From: BCD1 sp965230565
GTDB taxonomy: Bacteria; Bacteroidota; Bacteroidia; Chitinophagales; Saprospiraceae
DNA length: 64,000 bases
NCBI GenBank assembly: GCA_965230565.1
Contig: CBDDLH010000016.1
Span: forward strand, 2,046,001-2,110,000
Direction of reading: 5' to 3'
In this document: piece by piece, positions 55,041-63,079 of the stretch
How positions within the stretch are numbered: position 1 is the first letter of the stretch
How the letters are laid out: every line of letters starts with the position of its first letter
Translations under genes and position numbers: made by a program
The notes under the pieces: model-generated
What the model saw: only the letters and a program-made list of their open reading frames with translations
Databases searched by the model: none
Told to the model about the DNA's origin: nothing

Positions 55041-55563
55041 ATGGTGCAAGCTGGAAATCAAAGAAGAATACTACTCTGGCGTAAACACCTCCGGAAGCTG
55101 GAAGCATATCACCCTCGATGGAATTTTGAGTAACATCGAAGCATACCTCAGTCCATGTGTTAGTCTCTGTAATTTCCTGAGTAGTAATCCAGTCACCAAT
55201 AGATCCTTGCTCCAGCTTTAATGCCAAAAGCGTTGTTTGTGGCACCCAAACATCCATACAAACCTCTGTTGCAGTAACAAGATTGATCGGTGTGGAAGGG
55301 TTTGGCTCAGAGAAAGCTCCCTGCCAGGTTTGTCCGGAGGCAAGCGTATTGAATTGACCGACCGTAGCACTGGTATTGATTCCTGAAGCATCAGGATTAT
55401 CAATAATCAGTGTGTGATTCGGATCTTCAAATTCAAGATCACTTCCAAAATACTGGAAAGTTGTAGAAGTTTCATCTGACTCAAAGTCTAAAATGACGAC
55501 CTGAGCCGAAAGTATTGTGAAACTAAAAAGAAAGGATAAGGAAATAAGTAAAAACTTTTTCAT
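55036..55563 (-). CDS. PUL carbohydrate-binding T9SS protein, 5' part (signal peptide and N-terminal beta-sandwich; frameshifted)
   Basis: First 175 residues of a protein that continues out of frame at 53700-55040. A Sec signal ('LLISLSFLFSFTILSAQ') is followed by a CBM-like beta-sandwich: 'VVILDFESDETSTTFQYFG', 'PNASGINTSATVGQF'-like segment, 'EVCMDVWVPQTTLLALKLEQG' and 'TNTWTEVCFDVTQN'. The frame ends at 55036 just before the last strand of this domain. The missing strand ('DATYYFDNLEVVGG') is encoded at the start of the next frame, so the two belong together. The gene is upstream of susC in the same direction, with 112 bp between its 3' end and the susC start. Confidence 0.8.
   Translation of the reverse strand: MKKFLLISLSFLFSFTILSAQVVILDFESDETSTTFQYFGSDLEFEDPNHTLIIDNPDASGINTSATVGQFNTLASGQTWQGAFSEPNPSTPINLVTATEVCMDVWVPQTTLLALKLEQGSIGDWITTQEITETNTWTEVCFDVTQNSIEGDMLPASGGVYARVVFFFDFQLAPC
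55041..55041 (-). other. +1 frameshift site in the carbohydrate-binding protein gene
   Basis: On the minus strand the frame runs ...cag ctt gca cca, then must drop T (55041) to continue gct gat gca act tat tac ttc gac. Unshifted, it stops at 55036-55038. The slip must lie between 55036 and about 55061. Like the site at 6919 it is +1 and homopolymer-free, and both have a GCA codon close before the dropped T. Confidence 0.65.
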
Positions 55564-56069
55564 AACGATACGATACTTTAGAGAATTAAAAAATTTGAAT
55601 TACTTGTGTTCTCCCAAATATCGTTTTCAATACCCTATCACTGGTAATAAATGTCTACGACAATTATACTACAGGTCTTAACCTCTTGTAAAACAAGGGG
55701 TTTTGAGAGTCAAAAAAATCAGTAAAAATATTGTTATATATGTGTCATTTTGACGCATTTAAGCCAATTCTGCCCTAAACAATGCAAAATTTTTTACTGT
55801 TCAAATTGCCATGTAAAAGTTGCCGCCCCAGAAAAATTTATCCGAATCGCAGAATACCCAACCGTGTCTGCTGATTTTAACAAGACAGGTATATGAATAT
55901 TTGTCCCTCTGACAAAGCCTGCCCCGCACACAAAGTGTCGGGGGCAAAACCTTTAGCTACCCGATTGCTTTGCTAAGGTATCGCCTTGGAGAAATTTACC
56001 AGAACCGCAGAATGTCCAACAGCAGAATGTCCAACAGCAGAATGTCCAATGTAAAAGTGATAAAAAAAA
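55564..56069. repeat. intergenic region with three 15-bp tandem repeats and a GC-rich hairpin
   Basis: No gene is seen in these 506 bp. GCAGAATGTCCAACA is repeated three times at 56007-56021, 56022-56036 and 56037-56051 (last copy ends differently). A related 'ccgaatcgcagaataccca' stretch lies near 55842-55862. A GCCCC/GGGGC hairpin with short inner stem occupies 55921-55945. The region separates the PUL from the four-helix-bundle gene and presumably contains the PUL promoter, but I found no convincing TAnnTTTG with spacing. Confidence 0.45.
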
Positions 56070-56423
56070 CTAATTGCTGATTCTACTTTGAGCGGTTTTA
56101 ATACTTGTTGCAAAGATCGCAATCAACTCATTACATTCTATTAAAGCAGGTTGAAATTGAATTTGGTTTTTCTCAAACATTTTCCTTAGGATTTTTAAAC
56201 CTACATTACTTTCTCGAAGTTCTTTCAAACACAATTTCATCTCATGTACAAAATCCTTCCTGGATTCAGAAGCCTGGGCCTCTCCGTAATTTAAAGCTGG
56301 AGAAGTACCGGAGCGAAGTAATTGATTGCTAAGTGATTCCCAGCTAATGGCTTCGCATAATTCTACAATCATAATTGCGAAAGCGATCAACCGATCTTCA
56401 AGGTCATAGTTCTTTGAATTCAT
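56070..56423 (-). CDS. four-helix-bundle (23S rRNA intervening-sequence-type) protein
   Basis: A 117-residue protein of the S23/'four helix bundle' family. Signatures are 'YDLEDRLIAFAIMIVELCEAI', 'LSNQLLRSGTSPALNYGEAQASESRKDFVHEMKLCLKELRES' and a final helix. Such genes occur inside rRNA intervening sequences in some bacteria and as free-standing, often multicopy genes in Bacteroidota; here no rRNA is nearby. Function is unproven. It sits between the PUL and its regulator in the same orientation but is flanked by repeats, suggesting it is a guest rather than a PUL component. Confidence 0.9.
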   Translation of the reverse strand: MNSKNYDLEDRLIAFAIMIVELCEAISWESLSNQLLRSGTSPALNYGEAQASESRKDFVHEMKLCLKELRESNVGLKILRKMFEKNQIQFQPALIECNELIAIFATSIKTAQSRISN

Positions 56424-56513
56424 AATTCTTTCATTTGGTTAATTAAAAAATGGAATTACAACTACAAATTGCCGCTTCAAATCCGGAAATCATAAGGTGA
56501 GTCAGAACCGCAG

Positions 56514-56577
56514 ATCTTCCTCGTTGCTCAGCTGTTCTCGAGGCGTTTTTTCATCTTCCTCGTTGCTCAGGCGAGGC
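56514..56577 (-). repeat. imperfect tandem microduplication at the regulator's 3' end
   Basis: ATCTTCCTCGTTGCTCAG occurs at 56514-56531 and again at 56552-56569, each followed by a variant of GAGGCG. Together they form two imperfect ~32-38-bp copies. The HTH frame ends inside the inner copy (…KYRLR-LA). A plausible original tail (…KKRLENS) is readable in the outer copy. Confidence 0.5.
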
Positions 56578-59542
56578 GTAAGCGATATTTACTTTGCTCG
56601 ACTGCACGGGTAGATACATTGAGGAGGGAGGCGATTTCTTTGGTGCTGAGATTGATCCGCATCAAGGTACACAAGCGGATATCATTTTGAGTCAGGTTAG
56701 GATGTTGTTTGAGCATATCCTGGACAAAACTGGTGTCAACCTGATTGAAATACAGATTGAATTCTTCCCAATAATCCTCACTTTCCAGTTCCCGGTCCAA
56801 CATACGAACGAGTTGTCCGGTATTTTTATCATCATTCTTTTGATGTGCTTTCAATTCCTGTTTGACATTATTGAGGATCTCATTTTTGTGAGCCATTTGG
56901 GCGGCGGATGCCATCAATTTGGAATTCTTGGCATTGACCTCAGCCGCAAGTTTTGCATTTCTCAGGTGTAAGATTTCACTTTCAGCCTTCAACATTTGCT
57001 GTTTGTGAGTTTCTTCCCGCTGACGAATAATAAAATATCCGCCAAAAAACACGAGACTGATCAGGAAAACCGTGATGAAGATTTTAAACCACAATGTTTG
57101 CCAGAAAGGCGGTTTGATAAAAATTTTTATGCTGGCTTCCCCGCCTTTAAGTTTCACTCTAAAAGTGAAGTTTCCCGGATCGAGATTGGTATATGTGACA
57201 CTGTTTTGCCCGGGGTTGGTTTCCTGCCAGTCATCATCAAATCCCTCCATTTTAAAAGCATAGACATGCGCAAATGGGTCAATGTAATCAATGGCTGAAA
57301 AATCGATGGAAAAAGATTTATCGAGATAGTTGAGATGGACTTCCCTGGCTACTTCGATAGGTTCGGTCAAAATAATTCTACCATCAGTCTGCTTACCAAT
57401 AGAAACGGAATTGTTTAACACCTTAAAGTCGGTGAAGACAATTGAAGGATTGTCCAACTCCTCTTTCACCTGTTCGGGTCTGATCGTATTCAACCCGTTT
57501 ATTCCTCCAAAAAACAATTGACCATCCTGAGTAGTCAGAATTGCCGTTGCATTGAATTGGTTGTTATTTGGGCCCGAATGGAAATAAAAATTGCGGATAT
57601 ATCCGGTTTGCGGATCAAACCTGGAAATGCCTTTAAATGAAGTTATCCACAGCATTCCATAATGATCCTCTGTAATACCCATTACACTGTTGGCCAACAA
57701 TCCATCTTTCGTTGAAATTCGCTTGAATTTCCCTTGCCCAAGCCATTTATTCAGGCCGCCTCCTTCTGTACCAATCCACACATCACCCCGGCTATCCTCA
57801 AAAATAGTCCTGATCTCGTCATTGCTGATGGAAGTCGGGTCTTCAGGATTATACCTGAAATGCCTGAAGGTACCGGATTCATCATCAAAAATATCCAATC
57901 CCCTGTCCACCGTTCCGATCCATACAGTATCATCCCTACTTATATAGATGATCATAATGTTCGTTTCAGCAACACTATTAGGATCCGAAACATCATGATC
58001 ATAATTCTGGAATTGACCGGTAACAGGATCATAAACCGTAATTCCCACTCCGACTGTACCGATCCATAGCTTTCCATCCTTTCTTTGAGCTATGGTCCAA
58101 ACATTGTCACCACTTAATGAATTAGGGAAATTATCATTTCTTTGGAAATGAGTAAATGCCCCATTGGCAGGGTCAAACCGATCCATGCCACCATTAAAGG
58201 TGCCTATCCACAATTTTCCATCCTTATCTTCAAAAATTGTTTTGATAATATCACTCCCGGGACTATTGGGGTTTAACGGATCATTCTTTAATGAAGAAAA
58301 GCTGAAACGATTCTGATCTTTATTTAACCAACTCAGTCCGCCTCCATCGGTCCCAACCCAAATCTTGCCATCCCTGGATTGAAGCATAGACAAAACGGAC
58401 CTGTGCTCGAGTTCATTACCTTCTCCTGAACGAGGAGTAAAAATCTGAAACCGCGTTTTATTTACATTAAATATATTAACCCCTCCGTTATAGGTACCAA
58501 TCCAGAGGTTTCCCGCCCGGTCTTCCAGAAAACAGAACAATGCATTGCTGTTCAAGACTCCTGATTCCCCAATGCTGTAATTGTATTTATGGAATTGGGC
58601 AGAACTATAATCATATACATTCAGTCCTCCCCCATCAGTAGCTACATAAAGGTGGCCATCAGCTCCCCGAAAAACATCTCTGACAAGCGATGAACTTAAC
58701 TGAAAATGTTCATTGCCGACGGGGAAGGAAGTATATCGTTGATCATCAATTTTTAATCTGTAAAGACCGGAACCTTCGACGCCAATCCACAGGTGATCCT
58801 GTTCTATGAACAATGTCTTGCGATATCCATTCATGTTAGCATTGCCGGGAATATCAACATTGCTTACCGAAAAACGATCATCCCCGGCAGGCAGATAATT
58901 AAGGCCCGGACCACTTGCACCAACCCAAATAGTACCATTTTTGTCTTCTATAACATCAAAGGTGGCATTTTCAGTCAGTCCGGCATTTTCAACCGAAAAC
59001 CGGGTGGAAACCTGAGATTCAGGTTGATATTTCAACACCCCGCCCCCGATGGAGGTTATCCAGATATTGCCTGATTTGTCTTCGTAAAAGGAAGTGACCT
59101 CATACCCGTTGACAGTTACAAATGAAGGGTCATCTTTCAGGTTAATGAATTTGTCAGATCCCCACTTTTTTACATTTATCCCGTTTTTTCGGGTGCCCAC
59201 CCAAAGATTACCATGGCTATCTTCAAAAAGAGCGGTAATGACCTTACCCTCAAAACCATGATCATTAGACCTGGTATTGTCAGATCGAAACACTTTAAAG
59301 TTATAACCATCATATTTGTTCAGCCCATTTTGGGTACCCATCCAAATGTACCCGTGGCGATCCTGTAGCAGACAAAAAACCGTATTATGGGAGAGGCCTT
59401 CATTGATCGTGAGTTGATCAAAATGTAACATCGGACCTTCATCCTGGCCATAGCTGATTACAGCCAGCAATTGTAGCCCCGTAAGTACAATACCGGTTAT
59501 TAATGATTTGATCTGAATGATAATAGTAATCGTTTTCCTAAT
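56567..59542 (-). CDS. hybrid regulator: periplasmic beta-propeller, Y_Y_Y, membrane span, LuxR HTH, no kinase
   Basis: A large one-component transmembrane regulator. The periplasmic part is two Reg_prop propellers (about 14 blades with 'GYIWMGTQNGLNKYDG', 'GNLWIGTYNGGVNIFN' or 'GDVWIGTEGGGLNKW' forms) followed by a Y_Y_Y domain ('YAFKMEGFDDDWQETNPGQNSVTYTNLDPGNFTF'). Then come one membrane span ('IFITVFLISLVFFGGYFII'), a coiled coil and a C-terminal LuxR-type HTH ('IRLCTLMRINLSTKEIASLLNVSTRAVEQSKYRLR'). No histidine kinase or receiver domain is present. The first canonical start, TTG at 59470, would cut the signal peptide to about seven residues. A complete signal (MRKT..., hydrophobic core ending ISYGQ) results only from an ATT codon at 59542-59540, just after an in-frame stop. 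It is placed to sense glucan fragments and switch on the PUL. Confidence 0.88.
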   Translation of the reverse strand: MRKTITIIIQIKSLITGIVLTGLQLLAVISYGQDEGPMLHFDQLTINEGLSHNTVFCLLQDRHGYIWMGTQNGLNKYDGYNFKVFRSDNTRSNDHGFEGKVITALFEDSHGNLWVGTRKNGINVKKWGSDKFINLKDDPSFVTVNGYEVTSFYEDKSGNIWITSIGGGVLKYQPESQVSTRFSVENAGLTENATFDVIEDKNGTIWVGASGPGLNYLPAGDDRFSVSNVDIPGNANMNGYRKTLFIEQDHLWIGVEGSGLYRLKIDDQRYTSFPVGNEHFQLSSSLVRDVFRGADGHLYVATDGGGLNVYDYSSAQFHKYNYSIGESGVLNSNALFCFLEDRAGNLWIGTYNGGVNIFNVNKTRFQIFTPRSGEGNELEHRSVLSMLQSRDGKIWVGTDGGGLSWLNKDQNRFSFSSLKNDPLNPNSPGSDIIKTIFEDKDGKLWIGTFNGGMDRFDPANGAFTHFQRNDNFPNSLSGDNVWTIAQRKDGKLWIGTVGVGITVYDPVTGQFQNYDHDVSDPNSVAETNIMIIYISRDDTVWIGTVDRGLDIFDDESGTFRHFRYNPEDPTSISNDEIRTIFEDSRGDVWIGTEGGGLNKWLGQGKFKRISTKDGLLANSVMGITEDHYGMLWITSFKGISRFDPQTGYIRNFYFHSGPNNNQFNATAILTTQDGQLFFGGINGLNTIRPEQVKEELDNPSIVFTDFKVLNNSVSIGKQTDGRIILTEPIEVAREVHLNYLDKSFSIDFSAIDYIDPFAHVYAFKMEGFDDDWQETNPGQNSVTYTNLDPGNFTFRVKLKGGEASIKIFIKPPFWQTLWFKIFITVFLISLVFFGGYFIIRQREETHKQQMLKAESEILHLRNAKLAAEVNAKNSKLMASAAQMAHKNEILNNVKQELKAHQKNDDKNTGQLVRMLDRELESEDYWEEFNLYFNQVDTSFVQDMLKQHPNLTQNDIRLCTLMRINLSTKEIASLLNVSTRAVEQSKYRLRLA

Positions 59543-59670
59543 TCAATTCAGAAAGATAAGGAAAAAACCCGGACAAATTATTTTTTTATAAAGGTCGAAT
59601 ATGTAAAATCATTTTGGGTTTTCACACTGGGGCAATATACTCATTTGATATTCATGGTAAAATGATCCTC

Positions 59671-61122
59671 CTACTCGTCCAGATACTTCACCGTCATATC
59701 ATAACTCCATTCATTGAAGTAAAGATTGCGGTCCTGTGTTTCAACTTCTCCCCGTTGAAAATCTACCGTTTCGCTGCGGAAGTGTTTCTTCGCGGGATGA
59801 AAATCCCTGCTGAAATCATCATTGATGATCAAACGATAGGGATCAATTCCGCAGGTGTAAAAGTATTTGACCTGCGCATCGGTCGCATCATGAATTTTCT
59901 CAAAGGACTGATCTACGGGAACCCATCCAAGACCTTGGAAATAAACTTCAGCCCAGTCGTGTAATCCCACCTCTCCGGGAATGAGTATCCAGCCTGACTG
60001 CCACTTTGCAGGAATGCCTTTGTACCTGGCCATGGTCATGAACAATAGGGTATGGATCCCGCAATCTGCATGTTTGTTTTCAAGAGCATAGGCCGGAATA
60101 TTTGGAATGGTACTGTATTCCCTGGCACTTGCCCAAGGAAAATTATCATCGATCCAGGTATAGATCTTTTGAACGATTTTGTAAGGGTCAGTTTCCGTGC
60201 CTACAATTGAATCCGTAAGCATTTTGATGTCTTCAGTGAACTCGATATGAGGAAGCCGTTCACTCGTATAGATTTGATACAATTCAGAATTTTGGTCATA
60301 AGGTTCAATCAAGGCTAATTGATCTCCAAACCATTCTCCTTTTGTCGTAACCTGATATTTTATCATGAACTCCTGAGAACCTTCTTTCTCGATAAGCTTC
60401 TCTAAATAGATACTTCGATGCCATTGCGAATCAGGAGCTATGGTATAATTTGGAAGGTTCGTTTCAAGTAATGTTATATCAAATTGTCTTTCCTGATGAG
60501 ATTTTGGGTAGGGCAGCCATGCCTTCAAGGTATCGCCAATTTTCACTGCCCCGGAATCCACAGCAAGTTCATAAATGATTTCAAATTCATAATCGCGGGT
60601 AAATGTTGCTTTTTGCTCTTTTAACTGCGAAATCATTTCGGGTACGAATTGCAGACAGAAACCCGTTATCCCATCGCTTTGGTTGGCATCGATACTGATT
60701 CTTTTCTTCGCTTCTTCATTCACTCGAAACAGGTTTCTATGTGCCCAGTTGAAATACCTTTTTTGCCCATCTATGATCTTCATCTCAAGGCTTTTATCAG
60801 CTTCCCATTCCAAAAGCATTTCATCAGTCAGATCTGGATAATAATCCGCTATCTTTTCTTTGATATAGGCTACATCCCGACGGAAATCCATCCGGATCCT
60901 TCGCATCCTTTCCTGTTCAAAAGCATAATGCGACCTTATAGAGTCGGAAATATCCTGATCGAGGATCAAATGGATCAGTGAATCGGCAATGGTGAAATTA
61001 CCTTGACGTATTTCGGTATCAATTACCTGTTGTAATGGTTGACGGACAGATTCGGATTCCGTTGAACAACTATTAAAAATCAGGAGTACAAGGGTAAAAA
61101 TGGGCAAAAACATTCTCATCAT
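59671..61122 (-). CDS. transglutaminase-like domain lipoprotein
   Basis: A 483-residue lipoprotein ('LLIFNSCSTESE', Cys about 19). The N-terminal ~150 residues are helical. The middle is a beta-domain, and residues of about 310-420 are a transglutaminase-like core. The triad is complete: C354 in 'HADCGIHTLLFMTMARYKGIPAKWQSGW', H388 in 'LHDWAEVYF' and D404 in 'WVPVDQSFE'. Bacterial homologues act as peptidases or amidases rather than crosslinking enzymes. It lies upstream of the regulator in the same direction, with about 130 bp between its stop and the regulator's proposed start. A PUL role is possible but not supported by sequence. Confidence 0.88.
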   Translation of the reverse strand: MMRMFLPIFTLVLLIFNSCSTESESVRQPLQQVIDTEIRQGNFTIADSLIHLILDQDISDSIRSHYAFEQERMRRIRMDFRRDVAYIKEKIADYYPDLTDEMLLEWEADKSLEMKIIDGQKRYFNWAHRNLFRVNEEAKKRISIDANQSDGITGFCLQFVPEMISQLKEQKATFTRDYEFEIIYELAVDSGAVKIGDTLKAWLPYPKSHQERQFDITLLETNLPNYTIAPDSQWHRSIYLEKLIEKEGSQEFMIKYQVTTKGEWFGDQLALIEPYDQNSELYQIYTSERLPHIEFTEDIKMLTDSIVGTETDPYKIVQKIYTWIDDNFPWASAREYSTIPNIPAYALENKHADCGIHTLLFMTMARYKGIPAKWQSGWILIPGEVGLHDWAEVYFQGLGWVPVDQSFEKIHDATDAQVKYFYTCGIDPYRLIINDDFSRDFHPAKKHFRSETVDFQRGEVETQDRNLYFNEWSYDMTVKYLDE

Positions 61123-61444
61123 TCCAATGGTTTAATCTGAAAAACCTATTGAAACGAAATTACCTATTTTCCAGTGAAATATTGGATTGAAGTTGTTTTA
61201 AAATATCTTACCTGATTTCCCAGGAACAATTGTATTTAAGAATACAATGAAAAGTGATGTAAAACAAATATGAATTTTGTCATTGGAAGGCTAAAGAAAA
61301 ATTCCGATAACTTGAAATTTAGCAATGAACACGAAAGATGCATTCCAGTCTTTTTCGTCAAAGGATATTGTTACTTCTCTCTAGGCTAATATTTTCAACC
61401 TCACCATTTGACATATTTTTTTAACCCTAAAAATTTAAATAATT
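61123..61444. promoter_or_regulatory. divergent intergenic region with a perfect palindrome
   Basis: This 322-bp AT-rich gap separates a leftward gene (start 61122) from a rightward one (start 61445). ATTGTATT-TAAG-AATACAAT at 61229-61248 is a perfect 8-bp inverted repeat with a 4-bp spacer, the shape of a dimeric regulator's operator. No -7 box of good quality was found on either strand, so the promoters are unassigned. Confidence 0.4.
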
Positions 61445-62656
61445 ATGAAACGTAAAGTTTTTTTAAGCCTGATTTCCATGTTACTCATCTGGCTCCCCTC
61501 CTGTAAGGTCACGGACGACCTTGATGCAACGGTCAGTAAAAATGTAGACAAGGCTATAGAAGCCATTGATGATGCCATTGACCAAATCGAGAAAATGTCA
61601 AAAAGCTGGCAAGATGTATTAATGGATCTTGAAGATGAATTGGCAGAGGATGTTCAATCGACGATTAAAAATGAAGTAAAAGATCTTTTGGATGGCACTA
61701 TTGCCAATCTTGGTGCAGAAATCCGGTGCGATGCCGATTTCATAAAACTAAGCGTTGTAAACGGCTTAAAGCAAATAAAAGCGGACATACTGAACGAACC
61801 CTTTTCTCTGAACCCGCACGTCTGTCATTGTCTTCCTGAATTTATTGATATGGAAAAAGTGCAAAAAGGAGATCTTAAAATTGTTTCCCTAAAAGGTTTT
61901 GACTTCGAAGCAGGTATTTTAAAGGCCACCCTTGAAGTTCCAAGAGGTATGATTAACATTGACGAAAAAATCGATTACCCCAGCAAATACACTGCTACCA
62001 TAAACGTCAGTCAAATAGATTTAGAAGTGCTTCAAAGGGCTGAAAGGATTATTATCAAAAACAAAGAAGGGGTAGAATTACATTCCATAGCAGTGACTAA
62101 AATACCTGAACCGGAAAAATATTATACCTATATTTCTGATATCCATGTAATGAACCTTGAGAATAATTTAAAAACCACCAAACTTGCCGCCTTGCCTGCT
62201 GGATATAAATATATCAATGTGGACCTGAATAAAGGAGCCGGAGGGGATTACATTTATTTGTGCTACAAAGTGAAAAAGGCCAAACCAGATGCTAAACCAC
62301 AAGATGCGATAACTGACATTACAGCTATAGAATATCCGGTAAAAACTCCTTTCCCTCCGAATTGTCCTCCTGGTTATTTGGTAGCTAATCCAAGTAAAAC
62401 CATTAATTTGAATTTGAACACAAAGATTAAAGGAGATCCTTACATTTATCTCTGTTATAAAAAAGGCGGAAGAAACACACCAATAACCGGATTAAAAGTT
62501 ATGGCAACGCCAAAACAGACACAATCTGGGTTCCCCAATTATAAAAAAGTAAACCTTAACTTAAACAAGGGCAACACAGGTGTGATGAAGACTGGTTATT
62601 ACATTTATTTGTACTACACCACCGAAAAAATATTCAAAACTGAAGAAAATCTTTAA
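61445..62656 (+). CDS. lipoprotein with C-terminal MABP-like beta-prism
   Basis: 403 residues. SPII signal ('LLIWLPSCKVTDD', Cys about 20). An acidic helical segment (about 25-95) follows, then a Cys-containing beta-domain (about 95-215). The last ~180 residues contain three repeats: 'YISDIHVMN...PAGYKYINVDLNKGAGGDYIYLCYK', 'AITDITAIEY...PPGYLVANPSKTINLNLN...DPYIYLCYK' and 'ITGLKVMAT...YKKVNLNLNKG...GYYIYLYY'. The pattern I-T-D/x, PxGY, D-L-N-K-G-A-G-G, Y-I-Y-L-C-Y matches the MABP domain (three-fold beta-prism). That domain is best known from eukaryotic MVB12/ESCRT-I proteins and also found in some bacterial exported or toxin-like proteins. A membrane- or lipid-binding role at the cell surface is inferred. 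Confidence 0.7.
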   Translation: MKRKVFLSLISMLLIWLPSCKVTDDLDATVSKNVDKAIEAIDDAIDQIEKMSKSWQDVLMDLEDELAEDVQSTIKNEVKDLLDGTIANLGAEIRCDADFIKLSVVNGLKQIKADILNEPFSLNPHVCHCLPEFIDMEKVQKGDLKIVSLKGFDFEAGILKATLEVPRGMINIDEKIDYPSKYTATINVSQIDLEVLQRAERIIIKNKEGVELHSIAVTKIPEPEKYYTYISDIHVMNLENNLKTTKLAALPAGYKYINVDLNKGAGGDYIYLCYKVKKAKPDAKPQDAITDITAIEYPVKTPFPPNCPPGYLVANPSKTINLNLNTKIKGDPYIYLCYKKGGRNTPITGLKVMATPKQTQSGFPNYKKVNLNLNKGNTGVMKTGYYIYLYYTTEKIFKTEENL

Positions 62657-62657
62657 A

Positions 62658-62783
62658 TCATGCCATCACTTCAGCCTCACCTTTGACCTTGCCCAATAAA
62701 TATTCTTCAGCACTGATAAGGTGAATACCCAATTTTTCCACCCACTCTAAGCAGTCAATATCGAAGGATTCTTTGGCGGCCAT
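62658..62783 (-). CDS. small ORF or decayed gene remnant (41 aa)
   Basis: On the minus strand, ATG at 62783 opens 41 codons ('MAAKESFDIDCLEWVEKLGI' ... 'AEEYLLGKVKGEAEVMA'). The same frame stays open upstream to about 62846 with protein-like sequence ('YDKWEFQKGDYTILWVFKLN') but no usable start. The composition looks coding, with a helical, acidic tail, which suggests the 3' end of a lost gene or a small protein. Its stop lies two bases from the stop of the convergent lipoprotein gene. The remaining 62847-63079 holds nothing recognisable and is AT-rich. Confidence 0.3.
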   Translation of the reverse strand: MAAKESFDIDCLEWVEKLGIHLISAEEYLLGKVKGEAEVMA

Positions 62784-63079
62784 ATAGTTCAGTTTGAAAA
62801 CCCATAAGATAGTATAATCACCTTTTTGAAATTCCCATTTGTCATATTAATTCCAAAGGAATGTGATTTCTATCAATATTGACAAAGGTCATTGTGATAT
62901 TATAAATATGGACTTATTATAGTTTCCTCTGAGGACACCTCTTCCATAAGTTCAAGAAGATTTCTGACTGAACCAAATCCCCTTATCTACTTACATCCAA
63001 GTTATAATTCTTTTAATGATTAGTATTAAAAATAAAATCACCATTTGGTGATAGTATAATAACCTTAAAAAATTCAGCC

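Noticed and set aside
56070..56423. rRNA intervening sequence
   Set aside because: The four-helix-bundle family can sit inside 23S rRNA genes, but no rRNA sequence flanks it here.
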